DNA from: Panulirus ornatus
Lineage: Eukaryota > Arthropoda > Malacostraca > Decapoda > Palinuridae
Assembly: GCF_036320965.1 (NCBI RefSeq)
Contig: NC_092290.1
Location: forward strand, 2,750,420 to 2,814,419
Length of the DNA stretch: 64,000 bases
Direction of reading: 5' to 3'
Both the position numbers and the translations under genes were made by a program. Numbering within the stretch: position 1 is the first letter of the stretch; each line of letters opens with the position of its first letter. Below, in pieces: positions 1 through 14,400 of the stretch. The notes beneath the pieces were generated by a model. It saw only the letters and a program-made list of their open reading frames with translations, was not told the origin of the DNA and searched no databases.

Positions 1-1006
1 TTTATCTACTGGTGATACAGCTTCACAGAAGATGAACTTTTTCACTTTTAGTGTAACCATAAGCAGACAGAGTCCAGTAACACTCTTACATTAATATTTA
101 GCTATTAATCATTAGCTTTGCTGTATTGTGCTGGATTTGTTCAGACAAGAGAAGGTTACTAATCCTCTGTCCTTATTCAAAGATTAAGTGGTAACTTTTG
201 TTTTTTTCATTACCTAGTCATGGTCACTTTTCTTCTTCCATCACTTAGTGTGCACTGAAATATTGTTCACAATAATTTCCTCTGCAAAGCCAAATTAGAT
301 TTTGATAAGACTTACTGAAATTACTAATTTATCAACTTAACTGAGGATTGAAGATTGAGGTGAACTTACTCAAGTATATATATACAAACAGACTGACTTT
401 TAGTGAATTATCACTATTTATTATCATTTTAGTTATATTTCAAACTCTGAAATTTTTCAATGTTTTAGTCTCACCATGGGTTTTTCATTTTACTAGTCTC
501 ACTGCGGAAGTTTGAACATATAGGTAACTTGAATGCTTACAGTGATGTAGATCCCAAAGTGAAAAGGGATATTTTCTCTTTTTCTGACTTTATTTCTGGT
601 AAGAAGCCTCGGTAAGAGCATTTGTGTTGCTCTATAGAGCTCAGAAGGAGGAAATGTGCTGACCCTGACTATTCTAAAATTTCTTTTGAAAATGAATGCA
701 AATGTGCTGTGCTGTTTAACCTTAGAAATATTGAATGCACTGGCAAGAGTTAAGAATTGAGATTAGTAGATGATATAGAAATGAATCCAGACCAGTTGTG
801 TAATGCACCATAGCTCTGTAATGTGTAAAAACGTATAGAACAAAACTCATTGGGACAACAATAATTCATGGTAATGAATAAAAGGATTTTAGCACAGAAG
901 AACTGTAAAGAAACACTTTAGTGAGACTGTTTTATCTTTTCAGGGAAAATCATTCTCTCTTGTTCTCCTTAGAATGGAAACCTGTTTTGCCTAATCAGGT
1001 TTGATA
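1..1006 (+). other. upstream flank of UVRAG, nothing recognised
   Basis: AT-rich single-copy-looking DNA. I see no clear TATA box or CpG cluster and no coding signal. A possible 3' splice site lies at 991-998, so the true promoter may be to the left of the window. Confidence 0.4.
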
Positions 1007-1053
1007 ATGGAGGCAGCAGCAAATTTATCTGCAGATGAGCCAGACCATGTAAG
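1007..1053 (+). CDS. UVRAG: UVRAG exon 1 (start codon exon)
   Basis: The ATG at 1007 opens 15 codons (starting [12 protein letters not shown]) and ends AG|GTGAGG, a strong donor in phase 2. Its two leftover bases plus the first G of the next exon give an Arg codon, and the frame then runs on correctly. A possible acceptor (CTAATCAG at 991-998) lies just upstream, so a 5' UTR intron may exist. This start is inferred from phase and position; the N-terminus of UVRAG is poorly conserved. Confidence 0.7.
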
Positions 1054-2399
1054 GTGAGGAGTAGTAACAAAGATAGATTAAAGAAATGTTTACTGTATAT
1101 CTTTTCACTGAATAACTGTACTTGTTTTCAAAAACAGACTATTACCTGTTTTGACCAGTGTAGACTTAAGCTCACAACTACATTTGAAGAACACCTGGCC
1201 GACATTTTAGTTCCATCTAGGCATATACATCTTGAAACAAAAGCAAATGATGCCAACATGCTGTATACTAAGTCTGGACAACCACCTGCCATGAAGCACA
1301 AAAAAAAAACACCAAAAAAATCCAAATTCTTAACCAGCTTACAAGTAAAAAATTTAAAGCTTTCTCCTTCACAATTCAACAACTTGTACTTTCAAATCCC
1401 ACCCCCGCTAAACAAGACTTTAACAGAATGACAAAACATATACACATTGTAAAGACAATGTGCACCAAACGAATGTCTTCCCAAGCCACCCTTAAACTAG
1501 CACAAACTCTGTAGGTTTGTGCTAGTTACACCTTATCTGCATTCAATATTTCAAAATTAAAGGATGATGTACAAAAGAGTGAAAAAGACAAATTTTATGG
1601 CCATTATATAGTCCTGATGCAGTGCCTAAATCCTCCAGTGTAAGGAGGCAGTGGGTTGTTGGTGGAGGTGGGTTAGGATGAGTCTCATTACTCAGAATCA
1701 CTAAATTATATTTATAACTATTTTTAGGAATACTGTTTACACATTTACATAAAAATTAACACTTACATTTTATTTTCAACTTGAGCACTGTTTCCTGCAT
1801 TAGCAAGGTAGCACCAGCTGGGAACAGATGAAAAAAGGCCTCATTTGCTCACATCCATTCTGTAAGTGTCACATGAAATGCTGGGAAACCACATCTACTT
1901 ATCCGCAAACAGGCCCCACAGACTTTTCCATGGTTTACCCCGGATGCTCCACATGCCCTGATTCAGTCCATCAACAATATGTCGACCCCTTTCACCCTCC
2001 TGCTTACTCAGGTCCCAGTTACTCAAAATATTTTTTTCTCTCCTTCCATCTCCAGTTTGGTCTCCTCATTCTCCTTGTTCCCTCCAGTTCTGACACACGT
2101 ATCCTCTCAGTCCTCACTCATTTTTCTCCATGTGTCCAAATCATTTCAGCACACCCTCTTTAGCTCTCTCAACCACATTTTCTTTGTATTACCATAACTG
2201 TCTTATCCTTTCATTACTTAATCAAACCACCTCACACCAAATGTTGTCCTCAAACATTTCACTTCCAGCACATTCACCATCTTTGGCACAGCCTTGCATC
2301 CCTATGATTTTTTGGGACTACTATACTTTGAAATATACCCATTTTCCCTTTCCAGAAAACAGTCTCTCTTGCAACCAATTCTTCAGCACTCCCAGATCC

Positions 2400-2480
<81 letters not shown>

Positions 2481-5400
2481 CCCCCCTGTGAGTCACTTTT
2501 GTGCCCATGTTCCATTTGCTGCTATGTACTCTCCGAAGTAGTTTAAACACTTCACTTCCTCCAATTTTTCTTTATTTGAACTTATAACTCAACTAACCTG
2601 TCTTTCAACCCTTCTGTACCTAAAAGCCTTGCTTTTATTCACATTTGCTCTCAATTTCCTCCTCTCACACACTCTTAGAAACTCAGTCACCAAGTTTTGC
2701 AGTTTCTCATTCGAATCTACCACAAATGCTGTTTCATCAGCAAATATTGACTCACTTTCCAGGCCTTCTCATCCTTTACAAATTACATAATCACCCCTTT
2801 CTCCAAGACTCTTACATTTACCTCCTGCAGCACTCCATCCGTAATCGTATTAAACAACCATGGTGACATCACACACCCCTGCCGCAGATCAACAACCTTC
2901 ATGAAAATATTTACATTTTATATACTTTAAAGATTAAAAAGGCTACTGTATTATTTTCTCTGTTGCTTATATTTTATCATGATTGATTTTTATTGGGGAT
3001 TTGAAATTAACTACTGATGTTTCCCAACAGGGTCAGTGTTCAGCAGCAAGTAGTACAGCTATGGTCCTACCAATATGCCATACGCTTGCGACATCTTTCA
3101 CAGGTGGTGGGAAGAAATCTTCAGGGGCATAGGAACCATCCTGTCCCAGTTCCTGCTTGTCCCCTCCCATCAAAGCAGCCTCGGCCCCCTGCAACATTAG
3201 GGTATGATCGCCAAGTATGAAAGGCTTTTATTTTTTCTTTCTGCTTCCTTTTGTTAGTTAATTTTTTTGCACCTAATTACTTGACCCTTCAAATGAATGT
3301 GGACAGGTGAATCAGTAACTCACTCCATGACAGTCTTTGAAGAGGCCTATATTGGAGCAGTGGTTGCCTCTCTGACCATTTAAAGTCCCTTGAGGGTCAG
3401 AGGGGCAATTGCCTGGTGTAAACAACAAGATTAATCTCCACTGACTAATGTCCATCACCACAATCATCTTGTGCCAACCAGTGCTCATACAGATACAAGA
3501 ATTGCCCTATACCAACTGCTGTGAATGTCATAAACAGACCATGAAGAAGTGCAAAGCTAAGCAAGCAGATAGCTTAGTTTTACCATAGTTATGTGTATGT
3601 CGGCTACTGTATTCCTGTAACATAATCAATTTGAAAATATTTATTACTTATGTTCACCATTAAATATATAATGTATGTTAAAGTATTATTGTAGTTCAAC
3701 AAGTGTGAAAGTTTACATTACTTATTGTTAACCATCAAATACATAATGTATGTCTGCAATTCATCCAATATGAAACTTTATATCATGTTATATTCTACAA
3801 ATCACCACTGAATGTACAATGTACAAGCCGTAAAATTGCTCTTTAAAACTTTCTGTACTATGTAGATGGACTTCTGATGTGCTTTTCCAAAGCATAGAAT
3901 TATCTGTCTCTACCTTGATCTTAATCTCCTTTGTGAATAGTTTGCAAGTAACTATTATGACCTCCCAGTTATGTAACTCTTCAGCTCCATATTTTCAGTG
4001 AATGGCTGCTTGAGTTCAATAAACCTTTTTTGATTATATATTATTAGATCTAGTGAACAAATTTTAGACCCCAAAGGATGTATCAGCAATTATAACCAAA
4101 GGAATTACTAAAAACTTTGAAGAGGGGTGAGTCACAAGCCTCGCCAAGAAATACAGTGTATTAGGTGAGCACATTCGTAAATGGAGCAAATGAAAATTGA
4201 TACACTAACTTGATGTAACATGATTCAGAACCTCTTAGTTTTGGTTTCCACAGTAATCTTATTCACAATTAATTAGCCTGCTTTTATACTTACCAGTTTT
4301 TGGCTGACTAATACTGTAGTTTACAAAGGGATTGCACATGAATTAGGGATCGTGTAGGAAGGCATGAGTTGAGCATATGTATAATTTTAGTTTTATTCAT
4401 ATTCAGTAATTTCCTCTTCCTCTTACTAGTTTTTTTCTTCTTTTTTTTTTAATTGGTTATTGCTTTCCCTTTTGTTTGAGAACAGAGCTAGAGTGAGAGG
4501 TTGATAGAATACCAGTGGAATCATGTATCATGAAACCCTTACTTTAATGTGAACATGCAGGCTAATTAGCAGTACTTTATTTTTCAGCTATTACTTCTCC
4601 CTTCATGCGCCATCAAATAAAGAAGAAATATTTTCAAGTGAACTTCAGAGCACTACAAATCCAAATTGGAAGGAAATAGAACCTGAAAATATAAATCCCG
4701 TAAATCTGCGATCACTCAAGGGTAGGTTATAAGCATTACAAAATAATTCATATAAAATGTTTGCATTAAGTATATAGTAATCAAGTGCCTAAAATGAAGC
4801 TATTGATGGGAGTTGCAGTTTTAGGAAGACTGAATGTTGATAATCGAAATGAGAAAGGTAATATTCTTTAAAGGAAACGAAAAAGATTGATATGTTAACA
4901 TGAACTGAAACTTGTATAGCTGTAATGAGATTGGCAGTGGGAGATAAAGAAATTTCATGCAAAGTTTTGTGTGTACTAAAGTCTGTCATTAGATTTATTG
5001 TACTAGCTAACTTCTGAATATGAAGAGATTTTATGCAAAACCTCCAAAGCAGTTAAGTAGTCTACTAAAGAAAAATACATATATCTGTAACATGTCCAGC
5101 TATTCCTGCCAGGTACTCCTTCATATAGTGTTATTACTCTAGATATTTATATTCTTAACATGATTTTTCTTTTTTAGTTGATGCAAGCTTACATTTTTAA
5201 CAGGTGTCTTGATTCGGTTGTGGTTCAAACCAGAGGGTGAAAGTGCACAGCTAATAACCTCATGGGGAGTACACTTCAATGGCCTCATTCCAATTGGTGC
5301 AGTCTTGCCTTATGATCATGAAAAGTACAAGCCAAATACCTTAGTTTTCAAATTACGACAAAATTTCTACACTGCACCAGGGAACTATCAACATCCCCAG

Positions 5401-8400
5401 TTCGAGAAATCACCACTACTTCGATATGGGTTTTCATTACCTCTGTCAGAAACAAAGCGCTGTTATACAGTCAGTGCCCTATCAAGGTCAGTTTGTCAGT
5501 AACATCATCTGCAATTTTTTTTTTTTTTTTTTTTTTTGTCCCCAGTTTCTAATGTCTTCTGGGTTCTCAAGTTGCACTCCATTGACCCTGGCAACTGTCT
5601 TCTTTCTGCCTCACCCAGACATGGACTGCTTGTATTCTGTCCCTATCCACAAACATACAATCTCCTTGTCACACATAACACCTGACAACATGTAACTTAT
5701 TCTTCGTAACTCTAGATTTTTGTGCTTCACACCCTGCAGTATGTTCAGGTCTTGACCCATCAAAGCATAGTTCATTCCCTTCTTCCACCTCCTCCTTGAT
5801 TTCTCTCTTTTCTTTGTTCCCTCCACTTTCGACATGTGTACCCTCTTAGTCTTCCTCTCCTCACTCATCCTTTCATTATATCCAAACTATCTCAGCACAC
5901 CCTCTTCAGCTCACCCATACATACTCCTCTTACTATCACACCTTTCTCTTATTCAATTATTTCTTATTTGATCAACCCTCCTCTCACCACATAGCATTTT
6001 AAGACATTTCATTTCCAACACATCCAACCTTTTCCATACTTTTTATTTTATAAGGCCCTTGCCTCACATCTACACAACACTGTTGGGACCACTAATACCA
6101 TCAAACCAAACAATCTTTGCCCACACACCATCAGTGTGCCAAGACCTTCATTCACTCACCTACTCCATGGCTTAATTCAGCTCCAGTGGTTCCATTCGTT
6201 TCAGTGTCCAGTCTCATGTAGTTAAAACACTGTACTTCCCCTAGGTTCTCCACATTCAAACTCATGGTCCAATCAACTTGTTCCACTTTCTTGCTGACAT
6301 TATATTCACTCTAATGTTCTCCTTTTGCACATTCTTTCAAGTGAGACAGCGACTTGTGCAGTTTCTCATGAGTCTGCCACCAGAGCCATGCCATATGCAG
6401 CAAGAAATTACTTTCCTCCATGGTGCCTCCACCCCTAGTAAACTACAAACCCACCACTCATTTCAAGACCTCACATATGCCTCCCTCTTCAACCTGTCCA
6501 TAAACAGTTTAAATAGCTGTGATGGAATCACACCCACATGTCACAGACCCACCTTCACCTTGAAACATTTTCTCTTCTGTACTCTTTGCTTCCAGTACAC
6601 TCATTCCCTTTGGGAACTCCCTGATGGGGGTGGCCATGGCAAAAAAGTCTCCATAACTGATGAAAGCCATTTATGGTGAACTCCAGAAATAACATGTACA
6701 AATTTTTCTCTTTCTCTAAGTATTTCTCACACAAATTCTTCAAATCAAGCACCTGATCAACACATCCTCTACTACCTATGGAGCCACGCTGTTCCTCCCC
6801 AGTCTGATGTTTTGTGTATGCCACCACCCTCTCAATCACCAGGTATACTTGTGTAATTCAAACATTTGCTTTTGTTCCCCTTCCCTTTACACCTTGTATT
6901 ATACAGGCATTCCACCAACCTTCAGGCACCTCACTTTGAGCCAAATTTGTTTTGAAAATCTTAGCTAACTAATCAGTTACACAACACTATTATCCCTTTT
7001 TGTAAGAAATTTGACTGCAGTCCTTTCCACTGTAGCTGCTTTTCCACACTTCACCTTATGCAGAGCTTTTACTGTCTCTTATCTTTTCACCAGACTCCCG
7101 ACGATTACTCTCTTCCTTCTTATACCTCATCCCAAATGCACCACATATGCCTCCCTCACATCTAACACATTAAATGGCCCTCATATTACCCAATCTCATC
7201 ATCATCTATTCTTTGCTTGTTACTACTTCTCCATTTGCTCCCTTCACTAATGCTCTGATTTGTTCTTTTGCTTTCTTTACAGTATTCACTACCTGCTAAA
7301 ACATCCTTTTTTTAATTTTCCAGAGCTTTGCTGGTGCTCTTTCACCCCAACTTTCACATGCCCTCTTTTTCAGCACCTCCTTCCTCTTGACCTCCCACTT
7401 CCTCATGTAAATCCCCAATTCATCACACTCCTTCCTTGCTGGTAATGCCCATGCATCTGTGTTTTCTCTTTCATGAACAACAAAACTTTCTCATCCTACT
7501 AATTGCTACCCTTTCTTACACACTGCTTTCCTTAGTATTTCCCATTTCCTGCCACTGGTTTTATTACTCTCACGTTTTCCAAGCTTTCACCACCCTCTTC
7601 CCACCCATGTCATTGCATCTTTTACTATTGCTTGTACAAACTTTATCCCTCACCACCACCAGGAAGTGATCAGACATCCCATTAGCTGCCCCTCTTAGCA
7701 CTTATATACCTTTACACTATTTAACTATCCAGTAATCTAATTATTTTCTCACATCCAGGCTGCATAGCATGAAGCGAGCTCAGCGACAGCAGGAATTGAG
7801 ATGTCAGGAGACTTGCCAGGTACTTGAACATCATGGGGTAACCAGGACATCACGGACTGAGCTTTTAGCAATGCAGGTAAGGAGTAAGTGTGTGCTTCTA
7901 ATATTCTACATCTTTTTAGCTGTAGAAAGTTGACTTTCATTGTTATTTGTCAGCCTTTAGGGCTTGGTTTGAGATCCTCAGTGATCCTTAGTTCTGGAGA
8001 ATTAATTTCTACAAAAGATGCATGTTTTTATGCACTTGATGCACCCTATGTTTGTGGCAATGGGTTAATGGTTATGGATGGATTAAATATGGTAGTTAAA
8101 CAATTTTGCATAAGTGCAGTGAAATTCTGTAAGTGACACTACACTACTTTGAAATGTAGAAAAGAAATCAAATGGAAGCCTAAGAATAATTTCCTTAACC
8201 CTTAATATGCTCCTGTGTTGAGTTATATGTACTAGATGAGGAAGACTTTGTTGTGATAACCCCCAATATGTTCCTGTGTGATTTATATGTAGTAGATGAG
8301 GAAAATGACTTAGTTGTGATAATCTCTGATGACTTAAATCCAAGTAAGCAGTGTTTAGAAGCTGTTAAAAACAAATTTTGTATGTAGGACATTTAATATC

Positions 8401-11400
8401 AAGGGTGAGATATTTATTCCTACTCTTTATAATATACTGATGTGTCCCCAAGTGAATAGTGTGTTTAGATTTGGCCACTCTACTTGAAAAAAGTCATAGA
8501 ATGGATATGTGCAGCTTACAATTATATTTAGACTGAAAAAGGAATCCTGTGAGGGCTGTATAGGTGACTGTATTTTATGTAGCCTAGAAAAGAGGTGATT
8601 GAGTACAGGTATTCAAAGATGTCAAAGCATTGGCACTTGATATAAGTATCCTTTTAAAACTACCTCTGTCCTGTTTCACCCATAGTAATAGATACTTCAA
8701 ATGAGACAAAGAAGTTTCTCTTATATGATTGTTGGTATATGGGACGACTTGCTAACAATAGTAGTTTAAAGCAACACGTTTCATACATTCTGGTCTAACA
8801 GTTACTTCACCTAAGTTCACCTAAAGTTCACTGCTGACATTGTTGTGCCTCTGTAGCTGTGAAGTAGACAGAGTTTTCTCCTCTGTCATTTATTTGGTCT
8901 TGTACTTTCCTCATACTGTGCACTGTAGTATACCTTTTGGCATCACAGACAACCTCAGTATTCCCTAGGGGGTCAGCTGGTGTTTGTTTCTGTCAATAAT
9001 TATCCCAAGACAATTTTTTTTTTAAGGAGTCCTGGTGTTACCCAGGACCTTTCTGAAGGTTTCTGTGACCCAAAGCTGTGCTACTTCTAGTAGCAGGAAA
9101 ATGTAGACCCCTTTGGTGTGAGAAGTTCTTTTACGAGACTGTATTCCCATTGGTACAGCCTCGCCAAAGGTGACTTTACACATACACAGTGACCTCAAGC
9201 AGGCAGAGTCTGGTAAAGATGACATTCTATTTATTAATTGTATTCTAAAGCATCTCCAGGATAAAGTAAAGGAAGTTACTTCATGGGTAATATGTATTTC
9301 TGTTAATCTATAGATATTTTAAGAGTTGTGTGATCATTTTGTTTGCAAGTTGTGACCAAATTTCAGGTTGAAGACTGCCGAGTGAAGGTAGCTTTACTCA
9401 GGGAACAATTGGAAGCTGAGATTGACCATCTCCGTGCACTCAAGCTGTCAGCTGACAACCTTGATAATCAAAATCAGGAAAAAGGTAGTGTGATATTTGA
9501 TACTACTGGTTAATGTAAAAGGGTACAAGTTGCACTCCTCTGACCTAGGTAGCTGCCTTTTCTTTCTGACTGGTCACGCATAATACTTGACAACACGTAA
9601 CTCACATAACTCATTCTTCATAACTCTAGATTTTCCTGTGGTGAGCACTGTGTGCTAGCCCTTGCTTTTGGCAAAATGGTTGCAGGCAGTAGATAGCAGT
9701 AGTAGGTGGGAATATTTAGGCTGGAATAGTAGGTAGAAGTAGTTGGTAGGAACATTATGTAGGAGCTTCTATAAACACTGCACAAGAGTTGCCCTCTGCC
9801 AGTGGCCTCTTAAGGGTGAGGCACTAAAGGTTGAGAAGTGGCAGTGGAGGTCTCTAGTTATGGTGACTTTATTGCCATTGCCGTTGCCAACCACTTAAGA
9901 GATATAGATAGATGGAATAAAAGGATACTAAATCTGATAGGTTTATGCATATATACTATGGATAGAAAAATTGTAGTGCTTAACTTTGATCATTACTGTC
10001 TCATTCAGTGCATTGGCTCCCATTTTGCCAGTTTTTTTTATCATCAGTCTTGCCATTCATAGTCTTCTTTCATGGACTGATATTCTCTACTTCTCTGCCT
10101 TCTTCCAGGATATTCATTAAGTGTTTAAGATGTTCAAGCACATTAAAATATTTTTGTCTTGTGCTTTGTAGATTTATTGCAATTTCCTTCTCTCCTTTCT
10201 TCAATGCTTTTTTTTCTTTTGGGTAACTCTAATGTATCCATAGATACCAAAGGAGTTGGGTACAAGATAAGTTCTTGAACTTGTAGTTCTGGGATGAGAA
10301 CAATTGGAAGAGCTCACTCTCTGGTCTATGCAAAGATGTAAAAGCAGGGAATCATGGTTTCAGTAACCACATCTCGATGAGTGAACATAGTGGTACTGCA
10401 GAAGAGATTATTACACCATTCTTGATCATTTCTTGTGGGTTAAACCAAAAAATACATTTCAAAATTGCTGAGTCTGTCATCATTGATCTCATATTTGAAA
10501 TTATGAGGATACAGTACTTATGTAGGAGAATCCACCAGATGTAGCTCATTGAATAAAAATATCCTCAGGAATATATATAGCCTAGGTAATGATTACAATA
10601 GTTTCAGATACCCTGTTTTACTGTTCAATCAATATTTGATGGGTAATATAAACCCAGACATTTTGAAAAGTTACTACTTGACTTAGCTAAGGTCAAAAAT
10701 AGGCTTTGTTTTGAAAAGATTGCTAGCTTCATGTGGATCCATGCAACTACATATCAAGGGTTTGAAAAAGTAGGATATTGTCTTGATAAGGGATGGGCCC
10801 GACAGGAAGTCACCCAAGAGATGTGTATAAATTTGCCATGAACGTAAATCTGTATATTAGTTTTATCTTTTAAATGACCTCAAAAGCAGCTATGCTGTAG
10901 TTCAGTTGACAGTAGTTGACCATGTAATTTTTAATGTACTTTGCTAACTGTAACGATTTTCATTACTGTTACCAGGGCTAGAGCTGTTAGGTGGTTATCA
11001 GGGTCTTCACCGTCAACTGGTGCAGGTCAGAGGTTTACAGGAGGTATCAGGCACAGATATGGAGAAATTTCGAGAAACTTGCTTGTGTCTTGGTGATTGG
11101 CGGAGACAGCTCATTGCTCATCTTCCATTAATCTACCCAATTACTCAAGTAAGTAAATAGGGTGAAATCATCAAATCCCTTCCTTAGAGAATGTATTATT
11201 CCTGGTCATTATAGGGTATCAGAATTTTTTTTGCAGACATCTGTCTGAATCTTGTGTTGAAAAGTGTTTGCAAGGAATAACCCCTTTAGCACACACAGCT
11301 ATTTTGGCTTAAGAAAGTGATTCCACTACATTTATTGAATTTTTTTTGATGAAACACTTCAGAATTTATGTGAAAATTATTTCAACTTTGACAGTCATTA

Positions 11401-14400
11401 TATCTGAGTAGATTTAAGAACCTGTATACTATCTAGTAACATTACAATGTTAATATATATTTATATGTGAAAGGATCTCTCAGTGTTACAGCTGTTTAAA
11501 CCAACATAGCATAACCTCACTTAGTTATCAGAATATGTTACTGTATTTATTCTTAGAAATTTATCTCTGGGGATAGGGGAGAAAGAACACTGCCCACATA
11601 TCTCCATGGTGTAAAAGTTGACTAAGGGGCAGGAGTGGGGAGCTGGAAATCCTGCCTTCCTGTGTTATTTTACAAAAGAAGGAACAGATGAAGGAGCTAT
11701 AGCTCGGTGAGGATATTTCCTCTGATGCTTAGTCATCTGTTCCTTGCATTACCATGCTCAAGTGTGACATTATGAACATGTATGGAAAAAAATCTCAGTA
11801 ATTATCAATTAACAAATTGTTCCTCCCTTTATCAAGTGAGAATCTTCCCCTTAGAGAGGACAAAACCTTCATGCTTAAACTTCCCAAGGGAAACCCTGCA
11901 CTAGGAGCAGTTGTCTGCATTAAAACAGTTGTTTTGCCTCAGCTCATACCAACTCCAAAACCAGTTCTTTGTATATTTATAGTTAGTCAGTCATTTGGCA
12001 GCAGCCTATGACAAAAAATACCACCTATCAAACACTGCCTACAGAGACCACTTTAATATCGTCTTTTCTACCTCTAGGCAGGTTTTTCTTTTTTATAGAA
12101 AACTTAAGAGCAAAAGCATGTGTGTGTCTTCTGTTTTATCAATGTATATTTTTTCTATCCTTTAGGAGAGGGGGGGGGGAAAGAATATTAGCTATTCATC
12201 TTCAGCCTGTTGTAGGGGGGCAGTATATGGCCAGATTTCTCCCCTCTTTCTTCGTTTAAAAGCAGAACAGGAAGCCACACAAGAACTTTTTTTTTTTCTT
12301 CTAAGGCTTAGTTGTCTGTTCATGATGCTGTCTTACTAAGATAGGGAAAAGTGATCAGTTGTAAGATTTTTTTACTTCTTCCACAGGACAAGGAAGGCAG
12401 GTATCTTATTTGTGGAGTGCACTTGCCTGATGCAGAAAATTACGATGGCTACAGTGAAGTGACTCTAAGTGTGGGGCTTGGTTTTGTGGCACATCTCATT
12501 GTGCTACTGTCTCAGCTGATGCATGTACCCTTACGCTATCCTATCAAACCCAATGGTTCATTTGCCACCATCACAGATACTACTTCATTGCAGCTCCGGG
12601 ACAGTGACAGAGAGTTAGTATTATATTTATGATGTTGTAGATGAATTGTCATTACTTTTGAGGCATTATTTTAATTTTTTCTGTATTCATATTTATAGTG
12701 AGTTTACAACACTGGCTTCAGTTTTCCAGATTCACAAGTTCCTTGACATAAAAAATTCTAATCACTGCATATGTCTTGCTATCCAAATGATATATCTTTG
12801 TTTACAAAAGTTAGATTCTTTCCATCTGTGTACATACGTCATTGCTTGGCTTGTTATATGCTCTTCGTGAACAGAGTTGTCTCCTTACATTTTGCCTGCT
12901 GTGTAACTTGAGCTTTTTCACCCACTTATCTGTATGTGCATTACCATCAGCACACCTTTATTTTAATCTTTCACTTATATTGTAGCCTTCCCAGTAACTA
13001 CCACTACTTATGTGAATGCACAGGATCTTTCTTTACTGTAAATTGATTTTTTCTTTAAGGGATTGTACAACTCAAAAAATTCAAGAAAGTACTCTACAGT
13101 ACACAGAAGCAATAGATTATGAAAAACGGATGAAGGAAGCACATAATAATAGGAAAATAACTTTACTTAATACTGATACCCAGAGTATCCATACAGTGGA
13201 TTTGAAATGAAAATGTAATTTTTTGCTTCATAACATGACATCACTGGTTTCCCATTACACTTATATTGTGACAGTTTATGTTGGTTATTGGCACTATGCC
13301 ACATATTTGATGGCTTTAATGTGATTCAGGCATTAATCACCACATATTCACATGACTGGATGGTGTAAATGCCAAAAAGTGGCAATTTGAGTTATTGATA
13401 TCACTTTTACACAGATTCCTTCAAAAACAGTGGAGTTGGGGGGTAAAAAGAACTGATGTTTGACTGAACTGCCGAGGCCCCCAGAACAGGAGGCCTTGCC
13501 TGAAAGCACCTCCCTAGGGCCTCACTTTTCATACATGAAAGTGATACAGATTTGCCTTTTGCACTCTATTGTATGATTTCAGCTTTCCTAGTAAAGATAC
13601 AATGTGTGTTATTAATATATTACCCAAGTACCCCACCTTCAGAAGTTCCTGCAGCATCAAGGGTGTGCTACAATCAGTTGCAAGGAAGGAGTGAATTCCT
13701 TTGCAGTGAGAAGTTCTTTAATGAGTTTATACTCTAATGACACAACCTCATGACAGAATTACATGCAGCTGAAGTCTGGTAATGCCATATGTGGTATTAC
13801 TTATGATAGTAGTTTTATTAGCCCTCTGTTTATTATTTATTTATTATACTTGAAATATGAGTCAGCTGATATACAATGAAGAGATGCTGCTAGGATGCCA
13901 TTTGGTAAACATGTGATTACATGTTAACCAAATCACATGTTTACCAAATGGCATCTTAGCTACATCTCTTTGTTGTATATCAGCTGATTTATATTTCTTT
14001 CTTGTATCTCCCCAGATGATGTGATTCTTACACGAAAGTGCACTTGGGAACTTATGGTTTTTCATTTTCCCTGTGGACTCATAGGATATATATAATATAA
14101 TATATATAAAATATTCCAAAATTTATATCTTTATAATTTTATGAGCACTCACTCTTATCCCCTTTGCCTTTGTACAATGGCACTATGCACGCATTCCGCC
14201 AATCCTCAGGCACCTCACCATGAGTCATACATACATTAAATAACCTTACCAACCAATCAATAATACAGTCACCCCCTTTTTTAATAAATTCCACTGCAAT
14301 ACCATCCAAACCTGCTGCCTTGCCGGCTTTCATCTTCCGCAAAGCTTTTACTACCTCTTCTCTGTTTACCAAATCATTTTCCCTAACCCTCTCACTTTGC

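Noticed and set aside
1054..1431. 125-codon ORF directly after UVRAG exon 1
   Set aside because: It begins inside intron 1 at the donor, has low-complexity Lys/Pro composition and does not match UVRAG.
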